DNA of 64,000 nucleotides from the NCBI GenBank assembly GCA_036417435.1, contig CM070899.1:147450237-147514236 (forward strand). Reading direction: 5' to 3'. Positions 47,995 through 60,082 of the stretch are shown here, in pieces (position 1 is the stretch's first letter; every line of letters starts with the position of its first letter). This DNA comes from Inia geoffrensis (taxonomy: Eukaryota; Chordata; Mammalia; Artiodactyla; Iniidae). The position numbers and the translations under genes are program-made. The notes below the pieces were generated by a model. The model saw only the letters and a list, made by a program, of their open reading frames with translations. It had not been told where the DNA came from and ran no database searches.

Positions 47995-50239
47995 CCAATA
48001 TCTTGATAGCAATAAAAGAATGGAAATACATAATTCATGAAGAGGAAATAGAAAAACCAATAATCTCATGAAAATATTCAATTTGCCAATAATCAGAGAT
48101 AATTTAGACCAAGATACCAATTTCACAAATCAGAGTAGCAAAGATTTTTAAAAATAATATTGTTGGTGAGGATTCAATAAGATGAGCACTCATATATGCT
48201 GCTAAGAATGTAGATTGACAAAACCTTCCTGAAAACAATGGGATGGTGTATATCAAGTTTTTTTTTTAATTAAGTTTCCATTTCTTAAGCACTTCTTGAA
48301 ATCTGTCCAGAATATCATTGAGAAAGGTGGATGAAGATTTGTGCACAAAAATGTCAATCACAGTGTTATTTATAATTGAAAATATTATAAACAGAAAAAG
48401 TCTGATAACATGGGATGCATAGTAAAAGTGATATATTTATACATCATAATATTATGTAGCAACACACAAAAAATAGATTACAAATGATGTTTGCCAGTGG
48501 TACTAGCTTATGACAAGAAAAAAAATAAGGTTCAAAATACAGAATGGTCTCAACTATGTAAAAAAACATGCATACAACTTCTGTTTCAGGCCAAGATGGA
48601 AGAACTAGGATCACATTTATCTTCCCATCTGAAAAAAATTGCAGATAAAATATATTTTAAAAAATGTTTCAGAAGATACTAGACATCAGGTAATGAATAA
48701 CAGTGATCCCTGGGAGATGCACCTTAAATTATACCAGTTAATGTCTTAAGAGAGTTTCTGGTTTGCACTGCAGGAAGGGGAACCTCAGGTACAGCCTGGT
48801 GGATGGCCTGGGTTGAGGAGACAGAGTTGAGGAGCTAGGGCTAGAAGTATGCAGAGACCAAGGTGCTTAGAATCATAGGCCAGAGTACTGGAAGAAAGAG
48901 AGCTGCGCAGAAAGAAAGAGCTCTGGAGAGCTTCAGAGGTTCTCATTCAAGTATTCAGCTATATATTGGTCAGTATATATTATATTTGTTGGGAAACTGC
49001 TCAAAGCCAGGGAAAGACCACCTGAAAGGAATGGAGAAAACAATGCCTGGTGCTCAAACAGAGCTGGAAATAATGCTTAGTTTTACAAAGCAGACTGGAG
49101 AACCTCGTGATTTGTGGGGCATTGGGTAGAGTGCACAGAAGAGTATTACCTCAGTAATAGGGAGGAGTGAGCTCTAAACTCAACACTGCTGTGGCCCTAC
49201 TTATCAAATATTAAAAGAAGACCTGGAAGGATAAAACTTTCCAAGAAACTTAACTGCATCTCAGGACCAAGATTCAGAATATTTATAGGAATACAAAAAT
49301 ATTCAGCATTCAACAAGGTAAAGGTTATAATGTCCAGAATCCAGTAAAAAATTATCACAGGAAAATACTACTCATGATGAAGAGATAAATCATTAAATCA
49401 AGAAACAACCCAGAATTGAGATAGTTGTTAGAATTCTCAGTCAAGAACATTAAAAAGTTACTCTAACATATGTTCAAATGTTAAGTAAAGATGCAGAAGA
49501 TATTTTAAAAGACTCAAATTGAACTTCTAGCGTTGAAAGGTACAGTTTGCAAGAGGTTAGTGCGCTGGACTGAATTAAGGCAAATTGGACATGGCAAATG
49601 AAAAGATAAGTGAACTTGAAGATATAGCAAAAAAAGTTTCTAAAATGAAATGCAGAAAAAAAAAAGGAGAGCAGCAGTGAATCAAGGGACAATTTCAAGC
49701 AGCCTAATATACATATGATTGGAGTCCTTGGAGAGAGTAGAGACAGGTAAGAACAGAAAAAATATTTGAAGAAATGATGGTTTAAATCTTTTAAATATCA
49801 TGAAACTGTAAAGTCAGAGATTCAAGAAACTCAGTAAATCACAGGCACGAGGAACATGAAGAAAACCACTCTAAGACAAATTATTATCAAATTGCTCAAA
49901 GCCAGTGATAAAAAAATCTTAAAAGAAGCCAGAAAAAAAGAGACACATTATGCACATAAGAACAAAGCTAATAATGCAATTGATTTCTCTTTGGAAGCAA
50001 TGCAAGTGGGGGAAAAAAATGAAGAACAGTGGAGCAGCATCTTTAAAATATAAAATTCTGTATGCCATTAAAGTATATTTCAAAAATGCAGATGAAATAG
50101 ACTTTTCAAACATAGAAAAACTGAAGAATTAGTCTCATGAAAAGAAATGTTAAAAGAAAACCCTCATGCAGAAAGAAAATAGTACCAAGTAGAAAGATGT
50201 ATTTACTCAAAAAACAGAATAGCATTGGAAATAGTAACT

Positions 50240-50411
50240 ACTATTTCCAACAGTAAGTATAAATAATAAATATAAGTATAATAAGTATAAAATAATAAGT
50301 ATAAAAATAATAAGTATAAAAAATAATTATTTTTAAATTACTTAAAATTTAAGTAATTTTAAAATAAGTATTTTTAAAATACTTTAAGTATTTTTAAAAT
50401 ACTTAAATTTT
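50240..50411 (+). repeat. AT-rich tandem/palindromic repeat (AATAAGTATAA units)
   Basis: Units of the kind 'aataataagtataaa' repeat about five times. They pass into 'taagtatttttaaaatactt', which is close to a perfect palindrome and occurs almost twice. The pattern resumes after the SINE at 50621-50690. It probably grew from an A-rich tract of the old L1. Confidence 0.85.
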
Positions 50412-50616
50412 GGGCTTCCCTGGTGGCGCAGTGGTTGAGAGTCCGCCTGCTGATGTAGGGGACATGGGTTCGTGCCCCGGTCCAGGAAGATCCCACATGC
50501 CACGGAGCGGCTGGGCCCGTGAGCCATGGCCGCTGAGCCTGCGTGTCCAGAGCCTGTGCTCCGCAATGGGAGAGGCCACAACAGTGAGAGGCCCGCGTAC
50601 CGCAAAAAAACAAACA
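50412..50616 (+). mobile_element. CHR SINE inside AT-rich repeat
   Basis: It begins 'gggcttccctggtggcgcag' and ends 'ccgcgtaccgc'-like then an A-rich tail. The TSD aatacttaaatttt lies at about 50398-50411 and 50619-50632. The ORFs on both strands are SINE shadows. Confidence 0.94.
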
Positions 50617-53600
50617 AAAATACTTAAATTTTAAGTAATTTAAACATAAGTATAAAAATAATAAGTATAAAAAATAAATAATAAATGAGTAAGTATATTT
50701 GATTTTTGACTTGTTACTTTAATCTCTTTGAGAGATAGTTAAGTGCTTCAGTAAAAATAGTAACAGTGTAGTCTGGAGTTGATATACCACGTAAAGTTAA
50801 AATGTGTAACTGCAGAGGCACAAAGGTCAGAATGGGAGAAATGGAAATATCCTGTGGTAATGGTCTTATACATGAAATAGTGTAGCAACACTTGAAAGTA
50901 CACTGTGATATATTAAAAATGTATACTAAAGCAACCACTAAAATAATAAAGCAAAGAGTTATAGCTACTAAGAGAACCAAAATGAAAAAATGGAATAAAA
51001 ATATTTAGTTTAATCCAAAAAAAGGTAGAAGAGGAAAGGATGATTAAGCAACAAATGTTACATATAAAAAGAAAATAGGAAGGTGATATATTTATACTTA
51101 ACCACATCAATAAGATGTAAATGGTCTTAATACTCCAATTATCATACTGATAAGAAAGCAAGACTCAACAATATGCTGCATACAAGAAACACACTTTAAA
51201 TAAAAAGTCACAAGTAGGTTAAAAGCAAAAGGATGAAAAACATACACCAAGCTAATACTAATCAAAATAAAGCTAGTAGAGTGCCTATACTAATATGAGA
51301 TAAAGTGGATTTCAAAGGAAAGAAACAGCCAATATCTCTTATAAAATAGAGATGCAAATATCCTTAACTCAGTTTTAGAAAACTGATATCAACAGTGTAT
51401 AAAAGTATCAAGACCAATTTGGATTTATCCCAGGAAGGCAAGATTGGTTTAACATGCATAAACCATTCTCTATGATTTATCATATAAAAAAACATAAAAA
51501 GCTAATAACATGATTATTTTACTAGGCACAGAAAAAAACATTTGATAAAATTCAGCATTACTTTCTGATAAAAATTCAACAAATTATGAATAGAAAGGAA
51601 CTTAATAAATAGCACTTATGAAAACCGTTAGGTAGCATCATACTAAATGGTGAAAGAGTGCTGATCTGATGGTGATTGAGTGTTTTCCCACTAAGATCAG
51701 AAGCAAGACTAAAATGTCCACTCTCACCACTCCTACTCAACATTGAATTGGAGATGCTAGCCAAGACAATGAGGCAAGAAAACAAATAAAACAGAGACAT
51801 CCAGATGGGTAAGACAGACGTAAAACTCTTTATTTGCAGATGATATGATTGTCTATGTAGAAGTTCTGATGGAATCTACACACACACAAAAGGTACAAGG
51901 AGGACTGAGTGTACCAAAGTTCCAGGATGCAAAATCAATATACAAAATAATTCTATTTCTATAGAGTGCAACAAACTATTGGAAACAAATTTTTCAAAGT
52001 ACAATTTATGATAGTGTCAAAAATATGAAATACTCAGGGATAAACCCAACAGAAGATGCAAAAGATCTGTACACTGCAAGCTACAAAACATTGCTGAAAC
52101 AAATTTATGAAGACCTAAATAGATGGATAGAGTTCATGGCTTAGTAGACTCAATATTGTTAAGATGTCAATTTTCCTTAAATTGATTTATAGATTGAATG
52201 CATTCCCAGTCAAAACTGTGAGGATTTTGTTGGGGTAGAAATTGACAAATTGTTTCTAAAATTCATATGGAAATGCAAAGAACTTGGAGCAGCCAACACA
52301 GTTTTGTAAAAGAAGAAAAAAATTGCAGGACTAACAGTACTACATTTCAAGACTTATTATAAAGCCACAATAATCAAGACAGTGTGATATTGATGTCAAG
52401 ATTGACAAATACATTAGTGAAACAGAATAGATTGTTTAGAAATAAAGCCACGCATATAGAGACAAATGATATTTTGCATCGGCAGATTCCATGAACAGTT
52501 AATCAGCTATTCAATATATGGTCCTTGAAAAACTTGATATCCATATGCAAAAGATGAATTTCAGCTTACACTTCACACAATAAACAAAAATTAACATAAA
52601 TGGGTAATATGTCTAGACATGCAAACTTCAGCTGTAAAATTTGTGGGAGACAGTTGGGGAAAGCTTTGTGACCTTTGGATTGGCAAAAATTCTTTTAGAT
52701 GCAACATTAAAAGCACAATCCATAAAGTAACAAAAGGATAAATTGGATTTCATCAATATTAGCAACTTTGGTGCTCTAAAGGCACTATTAAGCGAATGAA
52801 GATACAGACTGGGAGACAATATTTGTCCATCACATATCTCAAAAAGGAGTTTTATCATGTATATAAAGAGCACTTAAAGTTCAATAAAAAGAAATGAACA
52901 ATCCAACTAAAAACTGGACAAAAGATTTGAGCAGACATGTCACCAAAAAAGATATACAAGAAAATATACATATAAAACATGATCAATGTTAAAATTCATC
53001 AGGGAATTGCATATTAAAACGATAATGTGATAGCACTGAAAACCTGTTACAATTGTTAAAATTAAAAAGACTTACCATCACAGGGGCTGGCAAAGATCTG
53101 GGAGAACTGGAACTCACACACTTTACTGGTGAACAACTGAAAATGGTATAATCATTTTGGAAAACAGTCTGGCAGTTTCTTAAAAATTGTACATACACCT
53201 AAAATACAACTATTCCTTTTCTAGGTATTTACTCAATAGAACTGATGGTATACATCTTTACAAAGACTTGTACAAATGTTCATAGCAGCCTTATTTGTAA
53301 TAGCCCCAAACTGGAAACAATCCTAATGTCTATCAACTAATAAATAGATAGCAAACTGTAATATTTCCATACAATGGGATATTACTCAGCAATAAAAAAT
53401 GAACTATTGATACCTGCTACAGGTGAATAAATTTCAAAATGATTATACTGAGTGAAAGAAGCCACACAAAAAAGTGCACGATGTATGATACCAATTATAT
53501 AAAATTCTAGAAAATGTAAAATAAACTATAATGACAGAAAGCAGATGAGTGGCTATCTGGAGACAAGAGTTGGAGTTAAAGAGGGATAAGAGAGAGAGAT

Positions 53601-54060
53601 TCAAAAAACATGAGGAAACTTTGCAGGGCTATAGATTTGTTCATTATCTTGATTGTGGTGATGTTTCAAAGGATATACAGATGTTAAATCTTATCAATTT
53701 GTGCACTTCAAATGTGTATAATTTATTGTATGCCAATATATCTCAATATATCAGTTAAAAACAGAAAAATGTTCTCTTTGCACAAAAATTTGCACAATAG
53801 AATCTTTAACGAAGAATACCAATAACTGTAGCTATTTCTGAGTGGTGGGACTATACATTAACTTTAAAGTGTTTTCTGTAATTAATAGGTATTGCTATTG
53901 TAATTATGAAACTAAAGCTAAATGAAAATAGTTGCAGTAATGTCTAGTCTGCAAAATATTTTATTGGATTCTCTGGCTACACATACATGCATTGAAACTA
54001 ACAACACCATTATTGACCATTAGATTGTTCATTTATTCATTCGTTCAAAAATGAATCGAA

Positions 54061-54265
54061 GGGCTTCCCTGGTGGCCCAGTGGTTGAGAGTCCGCCTGCC
54101 GATGCAGGGGACGTGGGTTCGTGCCCCGCTCTGGGAAGATCCCACATGCCGTGGAGCGGCTGGGCCCGTGAGCCATGGCCGCTGAGCCTGTGCGTCCGGA
54201 GCCTGTGCTCTGCAACAGGAGAGGCCACAACAGTGAGAGGCCCACATACCGCAAAAAAAAACCCC
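54061..54265 (+). mobile_element. CHR SINE, left arm of an inverted pair
   Basis: A complete short-form CHR SINE with A box 'tggcccagtgg' and B-box-like 'ggttcgtgccc', ending in A9. An imperfect TSD of about 11 bp (gaatcgaag versus gaattgaag) flanks it. Its mirror copy starts only about 20 bp beyond its tail. Confidence 0.92.
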
Positions 54266-54281
54266 AAGAATTGAAGAGGAG

Positions 54282-54488
54282 TTTTTTTTTTTTTTGGCGG
54301 TATGCGGGCCTCTCACTGCTGTGGCGTCTCCCGTTGCGGAGCACAGGCTCCGGACACGCAGGCTCAGTGGCCATGGCTCACGGGCCCAGCCGCTCCACGG
54401 CATGTGGGATCCTCCCGGACCAGGGCACGAACCTGTGTTCCCTGCATCGGCAGGCGGACTCTCAACCACTGTGCCCCCAGGGAAGCCC
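54282..54488 (-). mobile_element. CHR SINE, right arm of an inverted pair
   Basis: It begins with a T-run and 'ggcggtatgcgggcctctca' and ends 'cccagggaagccc'. The short TSD is uncertain (gagtttt on both sides). With 54061-54253 it forms an inverted repeat with arms of about 190 bp and a spacer of about 42 bp. The six overlapping ORFs here are shadows. Confidence 0.9.
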
Positions 54489-55093
54489 CAATGAGTTTTG
54501 ACTGATGAGGAGGATTTAGTCCATTAGTATTAGGGATGGGGAATGGAGGGAACAAAGCAGAGTGTGTTTTTTCTAGGTAGAGAGAAAAGCACTAGAAAAT
54601 GCATAGAAACAAGAAACAGACTAGTTTCGGTGGGGTGAACAACTAGTTGAATATTAATATAGGTAAAGTTTGAGATGGTTGATCATGGGAAAGAAGGATA
54701 TAAACCAAGGCAGGATCTTTTTTCTATATCTTGTCTTCTCTCTCACCCTCCCCTCCTCTCCCCTACCCTCCCCTTTCTCACTTTAGTTTTTTTGTTTTGC
54801 CCTTTAGGGAAATTCTTTGTGTTTGTATTCAGCTTGAATAATTCAGTTTTCTGCTATATCCTGTCTACTGTTCACTGCCTCCAACAAAGTTTCACATTCA
54901 TAACCATCTATTTAATGTACATATCCAATTCTTAGATTTATGGCCTTGTTCAGTTTTCTGTAGGGATATAGACAAAAATGCCCTCTGGAATATTCTGAAG
55001 AACAGAAATCAGGTATTTTAGAATTCATTTTCCTTTTCTATCTTACATTTACTCTGCATCATAGGGAGGTAACCTATTTTTTTATCACTCTTT
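54489..55093. other. Non-coding, no recognised feature
   Basis: No gene is seen. A pyrimidine-rich stretch lies at 54735-54785. An 86-codon frame at 54675-54935 has no recognised relatives. Confidence 0.45.
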
Positions 55094-55690
55094 TTTAAAA
55101 ATTTTATTGGAGTATAGTTGATATACAATGTTATGTTAATTTCTTCTGTATGGCGAAGTGACTCAGTTATACACGTATATACATTCTTTTTTATATTCTT
55201 TACCATTATGGTTTATTCCAGGATATTGAACACAGTTCCCTGTGCTATGCAGTAAGACCTTGTTGTTTATCCATTCTGTATGTAATAGTTTGCATCTACT
55301 AACTCCAAACTCCTAATCCTTTCCTCCCCCACCCCCTTCCCCAATGGCAAACATGAATCTGTTCTCTATGTCTGAGAGTCTGTTTCATAGATATGCTATC
55401 ATTTCATAGATAAGTTCATTTGTGTCATATTTTAGATTCCACGTATAAGTGATATAAGGTATTTGTCTTTCTCTTTCTGAGTTAATTTGCTTAGTATGAT
55501 AATCTCTAGGTCCATCTATGTTGCTGCAAATGGCGTTAATTCATTCTTTTTTAAGGCTGAGTAATATTCCATTGTATATGTGTACCATATCTTCTTTATC
55601 CATTCATCTGTCGATGGACATTTAGGTTGTTTCCATGTCTTGGCTATTGTAAATAGTGCTGTTATGAACATAGGGGTGCATGTATCTTTT
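55094..55690 (-). mobile_element. L1 tail, antisense (first of three)
   Basis: It starts 'ttttattggagtatagttga', runs through the L1 3' UTR and into the ORF2 end ('gctgagtaatattccattgt', 'ttggctattgtaaatagtgc') and stops near 'aggggtgcatgtatc'. It is 5'-truncated. Confidence 0.88.
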
Positions 55691-55803
55691 CTTTTTCTAA
55701 TACATCTTTATTGGAGTGTAATTGCTTTGCAATGTTGTGTTAGTTTCTGCTGTACAACAAAGTGAATCAGCTATATGCATACATATATCCCATATACCCT
55801 CCT
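55691..55803 (-). mobile_element. Very short L1 tail, antisense (second of three)
   Basis: About 110 bp of L1 3' end: 'catctttattggagtgtaat' to 'catataccctcc'. It begins again at the L1 3' terminus directly after the previous fragment. Confidence 0.85.
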
Positions 55804-56085
55804 TTTTTTTTTTGATCTTTATTGGAGTATAATTGCTTCACAATACTGTGTTAGTTTCTGTTGTACAACAAAGTGAATCAGCCATATGCATACGTATATC
55901 CCCACATCCCCTCCCTCTTGAGCCTCCCTCCCACCCTCCCTATCCCACGTCTCTAGGTCATTGCAAAGCACCCAGTTATCTCCCTGTGCTATGCTGCTGC
56001 TTCCCACTAGCTCTTTTACATTTGGTCGTGTATATATGTCGATGCTCCTGTCACCCTCCTTCTTGAGCCTCCCTTCCAAGGTAAC
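55804..56085 (-). mobile_element. Short L1 tail, antisense (third of three)
   Basis: After a T-run it starts a third time at the L1 3' end ('gatctttattggagtataat') and reaches 'ttggtcgtgtatatatgtcg' in the 3' UTR. The overlapping ORFs on both strands are not genes. Confidence 0.85.
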
Positions 56086-56305
56086 CTGTTAAGCAAAAGT
56101 CACCTTCATCTTTTGAACTGAAGAATAGGTTTTTCTTTTCTTTCTTCCTTTCTTCTTTTTTTCTTTTCAATTTCAGCCTTACAGAGACACTTATATTCTC
56201 TCTCAGTATTAGTTTGCAATCAATAACCCCTGAGTGAGTACTATGCTGGAACTTGGTATAGGTCTCTACTCAAATATTTCATAGCAGGATCTTCAGGGTC
56301 AGATT

Positions 56306-56392
56306 AAAGAGAAAGAAAGGAAGAAAGGAGGAAGGAAGGAGGGAAGAAGGGAGGGAGGGAGGAAGGGAGGAAGGAAGAAAGAGAGAAAGAAA
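56306..56392 (+). repeat. (GGAA/GGGA)n purine tract
   Basis: An 85-base almost pure purine run made of GAAA, GGAA and GGGA units. A pyrimidine-rich run (CTTT/CTTC units) lies 130 bp upstream at 56130-56170. Confidence 0.95.
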
Positions 56393-56737
56393 TCCTGGTA
56401 GTTACTATTTTGCCAGTTTAAAGATCTGGCAACTTAGAGAAGAAATGTAGTGCAACAATGCCGTAGCCATAGCCACAGGTATTGCTATTTTATTTCAGTG
56501 TCACTGAGATGATGCTCCACACCATGGCTAACTCTCCAGTGAGTGTGTCTGATCTAAAACAGACCCTGGGGGTTTCTCACATGTGGGTGTGCTAGGAGGA
56601 AGGTGACCATGCTTGTGCTCATCCCAAAGATTGCCATGCTGCTTTCACCTTAAGCTCTTGCTTCTCTGGGATGGGGGCTTTCTCCAAGAGTTTACTAGGG
56701 TCTCTGTCCATTTTCTTCTGGTGCAGCTATGAGATTT

Positions 56738-56954
56738 CTTTTTTTTTTTTTTTTTTTTTTTTTGTGGTACACGGGCCTCTCACTGTTGTGGCCTCTCCCG
56801 CTGCGGAGCACAGGCTCCGGACGCGCAGGCTCAGCAGCCATGGCTCACGGGCCCAGCCGCTCCGCGGCACGTGGGATCCTCCCGGACTGGGGCATGAACC
56901 CGTGTCCCCTGCATTGACAGGTGGACTCTCAACCACTGCGCCACCAGGGCAGCC
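56738..56954 (-). mobile_element. CHR SINE, antisense, long T-tract
   Basis: A T-run of about 24 is followed by the reversed body, ending 'ccaccagggcagcc'. The perfect TSD cagctatgagattt is at 56724-56737 and 56955-56968. The long uninterrupted tail and perfect TSD suggest a recent insertion. Confidence 0.96.
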
Positions 56955-56968
56955 CAGCTATGAGATTT

Positions 56969-58869
56969 TAAAAAAGTATTTTACTTTGGGAGATTCTCAT
57001 TCCTGTTTCTCAGAACTGCTACAATTTTTGCAATCTAAATATTTCTACAATATTTTTTAAAAAGGGTAAAACAATTTTAGACTCTGTGACAGCAATGTTT
57101 TTAATTTCCATAGAAGCTTTAAATGTTTTATGCAGAAGGGAAAGTAGAGGGTACTCATTCCAATACCCTCGCCTGATAAACAGAGACTGTTCAAAATAGG
57201 TGATTTCCTGTAATTTACACAGGTAGTGGGTAGACGAGGTAAGATAAAAATTCCAGTTTTCTTGATACGAATATCCAAGTCTATTTTCACCCTATCATGC
57301 TGTAGAGTGATGGTTTTTCCCTCAATATTTAAAAGCAGAAATGTTTAAAAGACTAGAAAAAATAAATAAAATGTGCAGTGGACCATTTCACTAGAGCCTG
57401 AGGGCTCGAAAAAGGAAAGAGGCAACATCAAGCCTCTGTTTCCTTGTGGCTAAAATAATTTGTCTCTGGAAATGGCCTGCTTTAATCATAGTAATCATCA
57501 TCCACATAATAAAATTGCATTCTGTGTGGCATGTTTTGGGTCAAATGAATCCCCCCGAAATGCTTTTCAGAATTAATATCAAGGTCCCCCAGTTATATGG
57601 TGCTCTTATGGAATTAAAGAATTCACTGGCAGAGTTATGATAATAAGGGGTAACAGGGAAAGTGGGAAATGACCAAGTAATAGCAATGGAAGAAAGCAGT
57701 GTTTCTGAAACAAGATCAAGATTCAATGAGGCAGAGAAACAGGAAAGGCAGTTCCAGACATCAGCAACCCACTAATCCTGAGCACATGTATAGCCCACCG
57801 CCATCTCTTGGTAGCCATGGGTATTACAGTTCCAAATTACCTCATCTACAAGCTGCCGTGTATTTCTTAAGATATTAGGAGTATAAAGTGTTGTAATGAA
57901 ATGACTTCATATTTATATTTGTAGAGATGTTATTTCCAAGCCACTCAAAGAAAATAGCTTTTTGAGAAATTCAATTAATTATCTTATTTTTTCTGCTGTT
58001 TGGAAAACCTAAATGTTGCCTTCCTGAGTTTTGTTTGTGTTGGCAATTAATGCTCAACCCAAGTAGTATCCTGTTAGTATTTTCTTCTGATCAGAGTTGC
58101 TAGTGAAGACTGAAATGAGTTCAATGAACAGTTAGTCGCTGGATCAATATGAGACTATTTTTCGAAGCAGAAGTATGAGTGTATTTTGGAAGCCAATTGT
58201 TGAATGGCTTTTGATTTTCATGGAATTTTGTACATATTCTATTTTTGTACTTTTTGTTTCAAAAGGGAAAACAGCTTAAAAAGGAGTCCTAAAATAATTT
58301 TTGGTGTCTTAAAAGGAGTTTCTAAAATAAAAATATTTTCTCTCGCTCAGGGTCAGCTTCTGTCCCTGAAAATTACCCTTTAAGAAGTCCTGTAGGGTGG
58401 GACTTCATGGCTAGAACTTGTTTATGGCTGTCCATGCCTTGGACAATCCAATTTACTCAGATCTCAGACAATTTATTTACTGAGAGGTTGGTACATTTGA
58501 CACATCTCAAGATGGGTCTGAAAATATTCATACAAACACAGATCTCAACTTTGCATCATGGCCACTAAAAGGGAAACCTGGAGAAATTAATTACAGTGTC
58601 AAGATTGCTCTTTTTGTTATGGGTGTTCCAAGGCTTTCCAATCCACCTCTTCAAGTGTAGGGCTAAATATGAAGGCAAACCTGCTGTGTGAATGTGTCAA
58701 AATGTTTGCTGTGGAGTAGAATTTTAATCACAGGAGCCAATCTGATATGGAACACTGTGCCTTCCACAAAGACCTCCCCAAAGTAAATCTCACAGAGAGT
58801 ATCATTCCTCCAGGCTTTCAAGAATCTGAATCATTAGTATTAATAAAATGGAGAATTAATTGGGAACCT
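56969..58869. other. Non-coding, no recognised feature
   Basis: No gene or clear repeat was recognised over about 1.9 kb. Short ORFs on both strands lack known relatives. If AGBL1 runs on, this is intron. Confidence 0.45.
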
Positions 58870-59060
58870 AAGACATTTCAGAAGTTTTCATGTACATTAT
58901 CTTATTTAACTTTCACAAAATCACTTTGAAGTTGGCGTTTTTGCCTCCATTTTACAAATGAGGAACCGAAGTCTGAGACATGCTTAACAACATGTCCAAG
59001 GTCGTACCAGAATGAAGATTCAGGTCAGACCAACTGACTTTAAATCGAAAACTGTTTTCA
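58870..59060 (-). repeat. MIR SINE remnant, antisense
   Basis: 'catgtacattatcttattta', 'ccattttacaaatgaggaac' and 'aacatgtccaaggtcgtacc' follow the MIR reverse complement. Confidence 0.7.
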
Positions 59061-59163
59061 TTATACAATGCATACTGGCTTTTCAATTCTTTGAGCCGTA
59101 GTCTATGCTTGTTTCCATCTATAATATGAGGATCCCTAGGTTATTATTGAAACTAATGCTGTA

Positions 59164-59167
<4 letters not shown>

Positions 59168-59200
<33 letters not shown>

Positions 59201-59387
59201 ATGCAGGCCTCTCACTGTTGTGGCCTCTCCCGTTGCAGAGCACAGGCTCTGGACGCGCGGGCCCAGTGGCCATGGCCCACGGCCCCAGCCTCTCCGCGGC
59301 ACGCGGGCTCCTCCTGGACAGGGGCACGAACCCGTGTCCCCTGCATCGGCAGGCGGACCCCCAACCACTGCGCCACCAGGGAAGCCC
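59168..59387 (-). mobile_element. CHR SINE, antisense, very long T-tract
   Basis: A T-run of about 29 is followed by the reversed body. The perfect TSD aatgctgtatctt is at 59155-59167 and 59388-59400. A third, slightly changed copy of the target (ctaacgctgtatc) follows at about 59408-59420, so the target was already a small tandem repeat. Confidence 0.96.
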
Positions 59388-59889
59388 AATGCTGTATCTT
59401 ATTGATACTAACGCTGTATCAAATAAAGCTAAAGCACTTACACCTTCATCTACCTTTTTGCTTCTAAGCAAAAATATCTAACCTGTGCTGCAAACTCATA
59501 TGTCCCTATGAAAACCAATACATACCCACATCCACAAATTAGTTATCAAGGACTTACTTAAGATCAATTGTAAGAAAGGATATGGGGAAAGGAAAGATGA
59601 TGTTTTACATTTTTTAAAGTCTGATTTCTTAAAAGATTTTTCTTTTCCTAAGTGAAAGATTTCTGTCCCCTCTTCCAAATGGGTTCTTACATGGAACTTC
59701 AAAATATAATACAGCTAAGAGCTACCCTCTTGGCAGTGGTTGAAAATCTGGAGTTCTGCCTCCTTTGCATCTTAAACTTCTCTTCCTCATCACATTTCTG
59801 GGATTCCAGGACTTGAAAGAACATATATTAAAAACCCTCTAACCTATTGAAAATAACAATAGGTCAGCAGTCATGGATTAAGATTCAAG

Positions 59890-60065
59890 AGTTGACTCCT
59901 CTTTTTTGAGTGACCTTAAGCAAGTTTCTCAACTTGGTTGAGTCTCAATTTTCAGACTTTAAGAATGGGTATGATAGGGCTTTATCTCATGAAGCTGCTG
60001 AGAGATTTAAATGGGATAATAAACGTAAGGGCCCAGAACAACGGCTAGAACATAACAAACTTCAG
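59890..60065 (+). repeat. MIR SINE remnant
   Basis: 'gagtgaccttaagcaagttt', 'ctcaacttggttgagtctca' and 'gctgagagatttaaatggga' follow the MIR order. The CHR SINE at 60083 inserted at its 3' end. Confidence 0.65.
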
Positions 60066-60082
60066 TAAAGAATAGTAACCTT

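Larger units (their letters stand above)
48576..53764 (+). mobile_element. Old, heavily mutated L1, plus strand
   Basis: It starts near 'caggccaagatggaagaact', a typical L1 5' end. Its reverse-transcriptase region is visible at 51300-52500 ('tttggatttatcccaggaag', 'ctctcaccactcctactcaa', 'ggataaacccaacagaagat'). It runs through the ORF2 end near 53440 to the 3' UTR ending 'cagttaaaaacagaaaaatg'. No ORF longer than about 90 codons survives. It contains a CHR SINE at 50412 and an AT-rich expansion around it. Confidence 0.7.
48010..53935 (+). mobile_element. Old L1 3' end, split by another L1
   Basis: The left part (about 48125-48575) follows the end of L1 ORF2 and 3' UTR on the + strand, including 'gaatggtctcaactatgtaa'. 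The right part (about 53765-53935) continues with 'agctatttctgagtggtggg' and 'gtaattataa'-like tail words, as expected for the rest of the same 3' UTR. Between them lies a 5.2-kb L1. Boundaries are approximate and the subfamily is not assigned. Confidence 0.6.

Noticed and set aside
50412..50610. tRNA gene suggested by A and B box-like motifs
   Set aside because: The motifs belong to the tRNA-derived head of the CHR SINE. There is no cloverleaf with an anticodon arm and acceptor stem, and an A-tail and TSD are present.
54029..54501. Several overlapping 60-146 codon ORFs on both strands
   Set aside because: They lie exactly on two CHR SINEs. The same peptide wording recurs at every CHR copy in the window, so it is repeat translation, not a gene.
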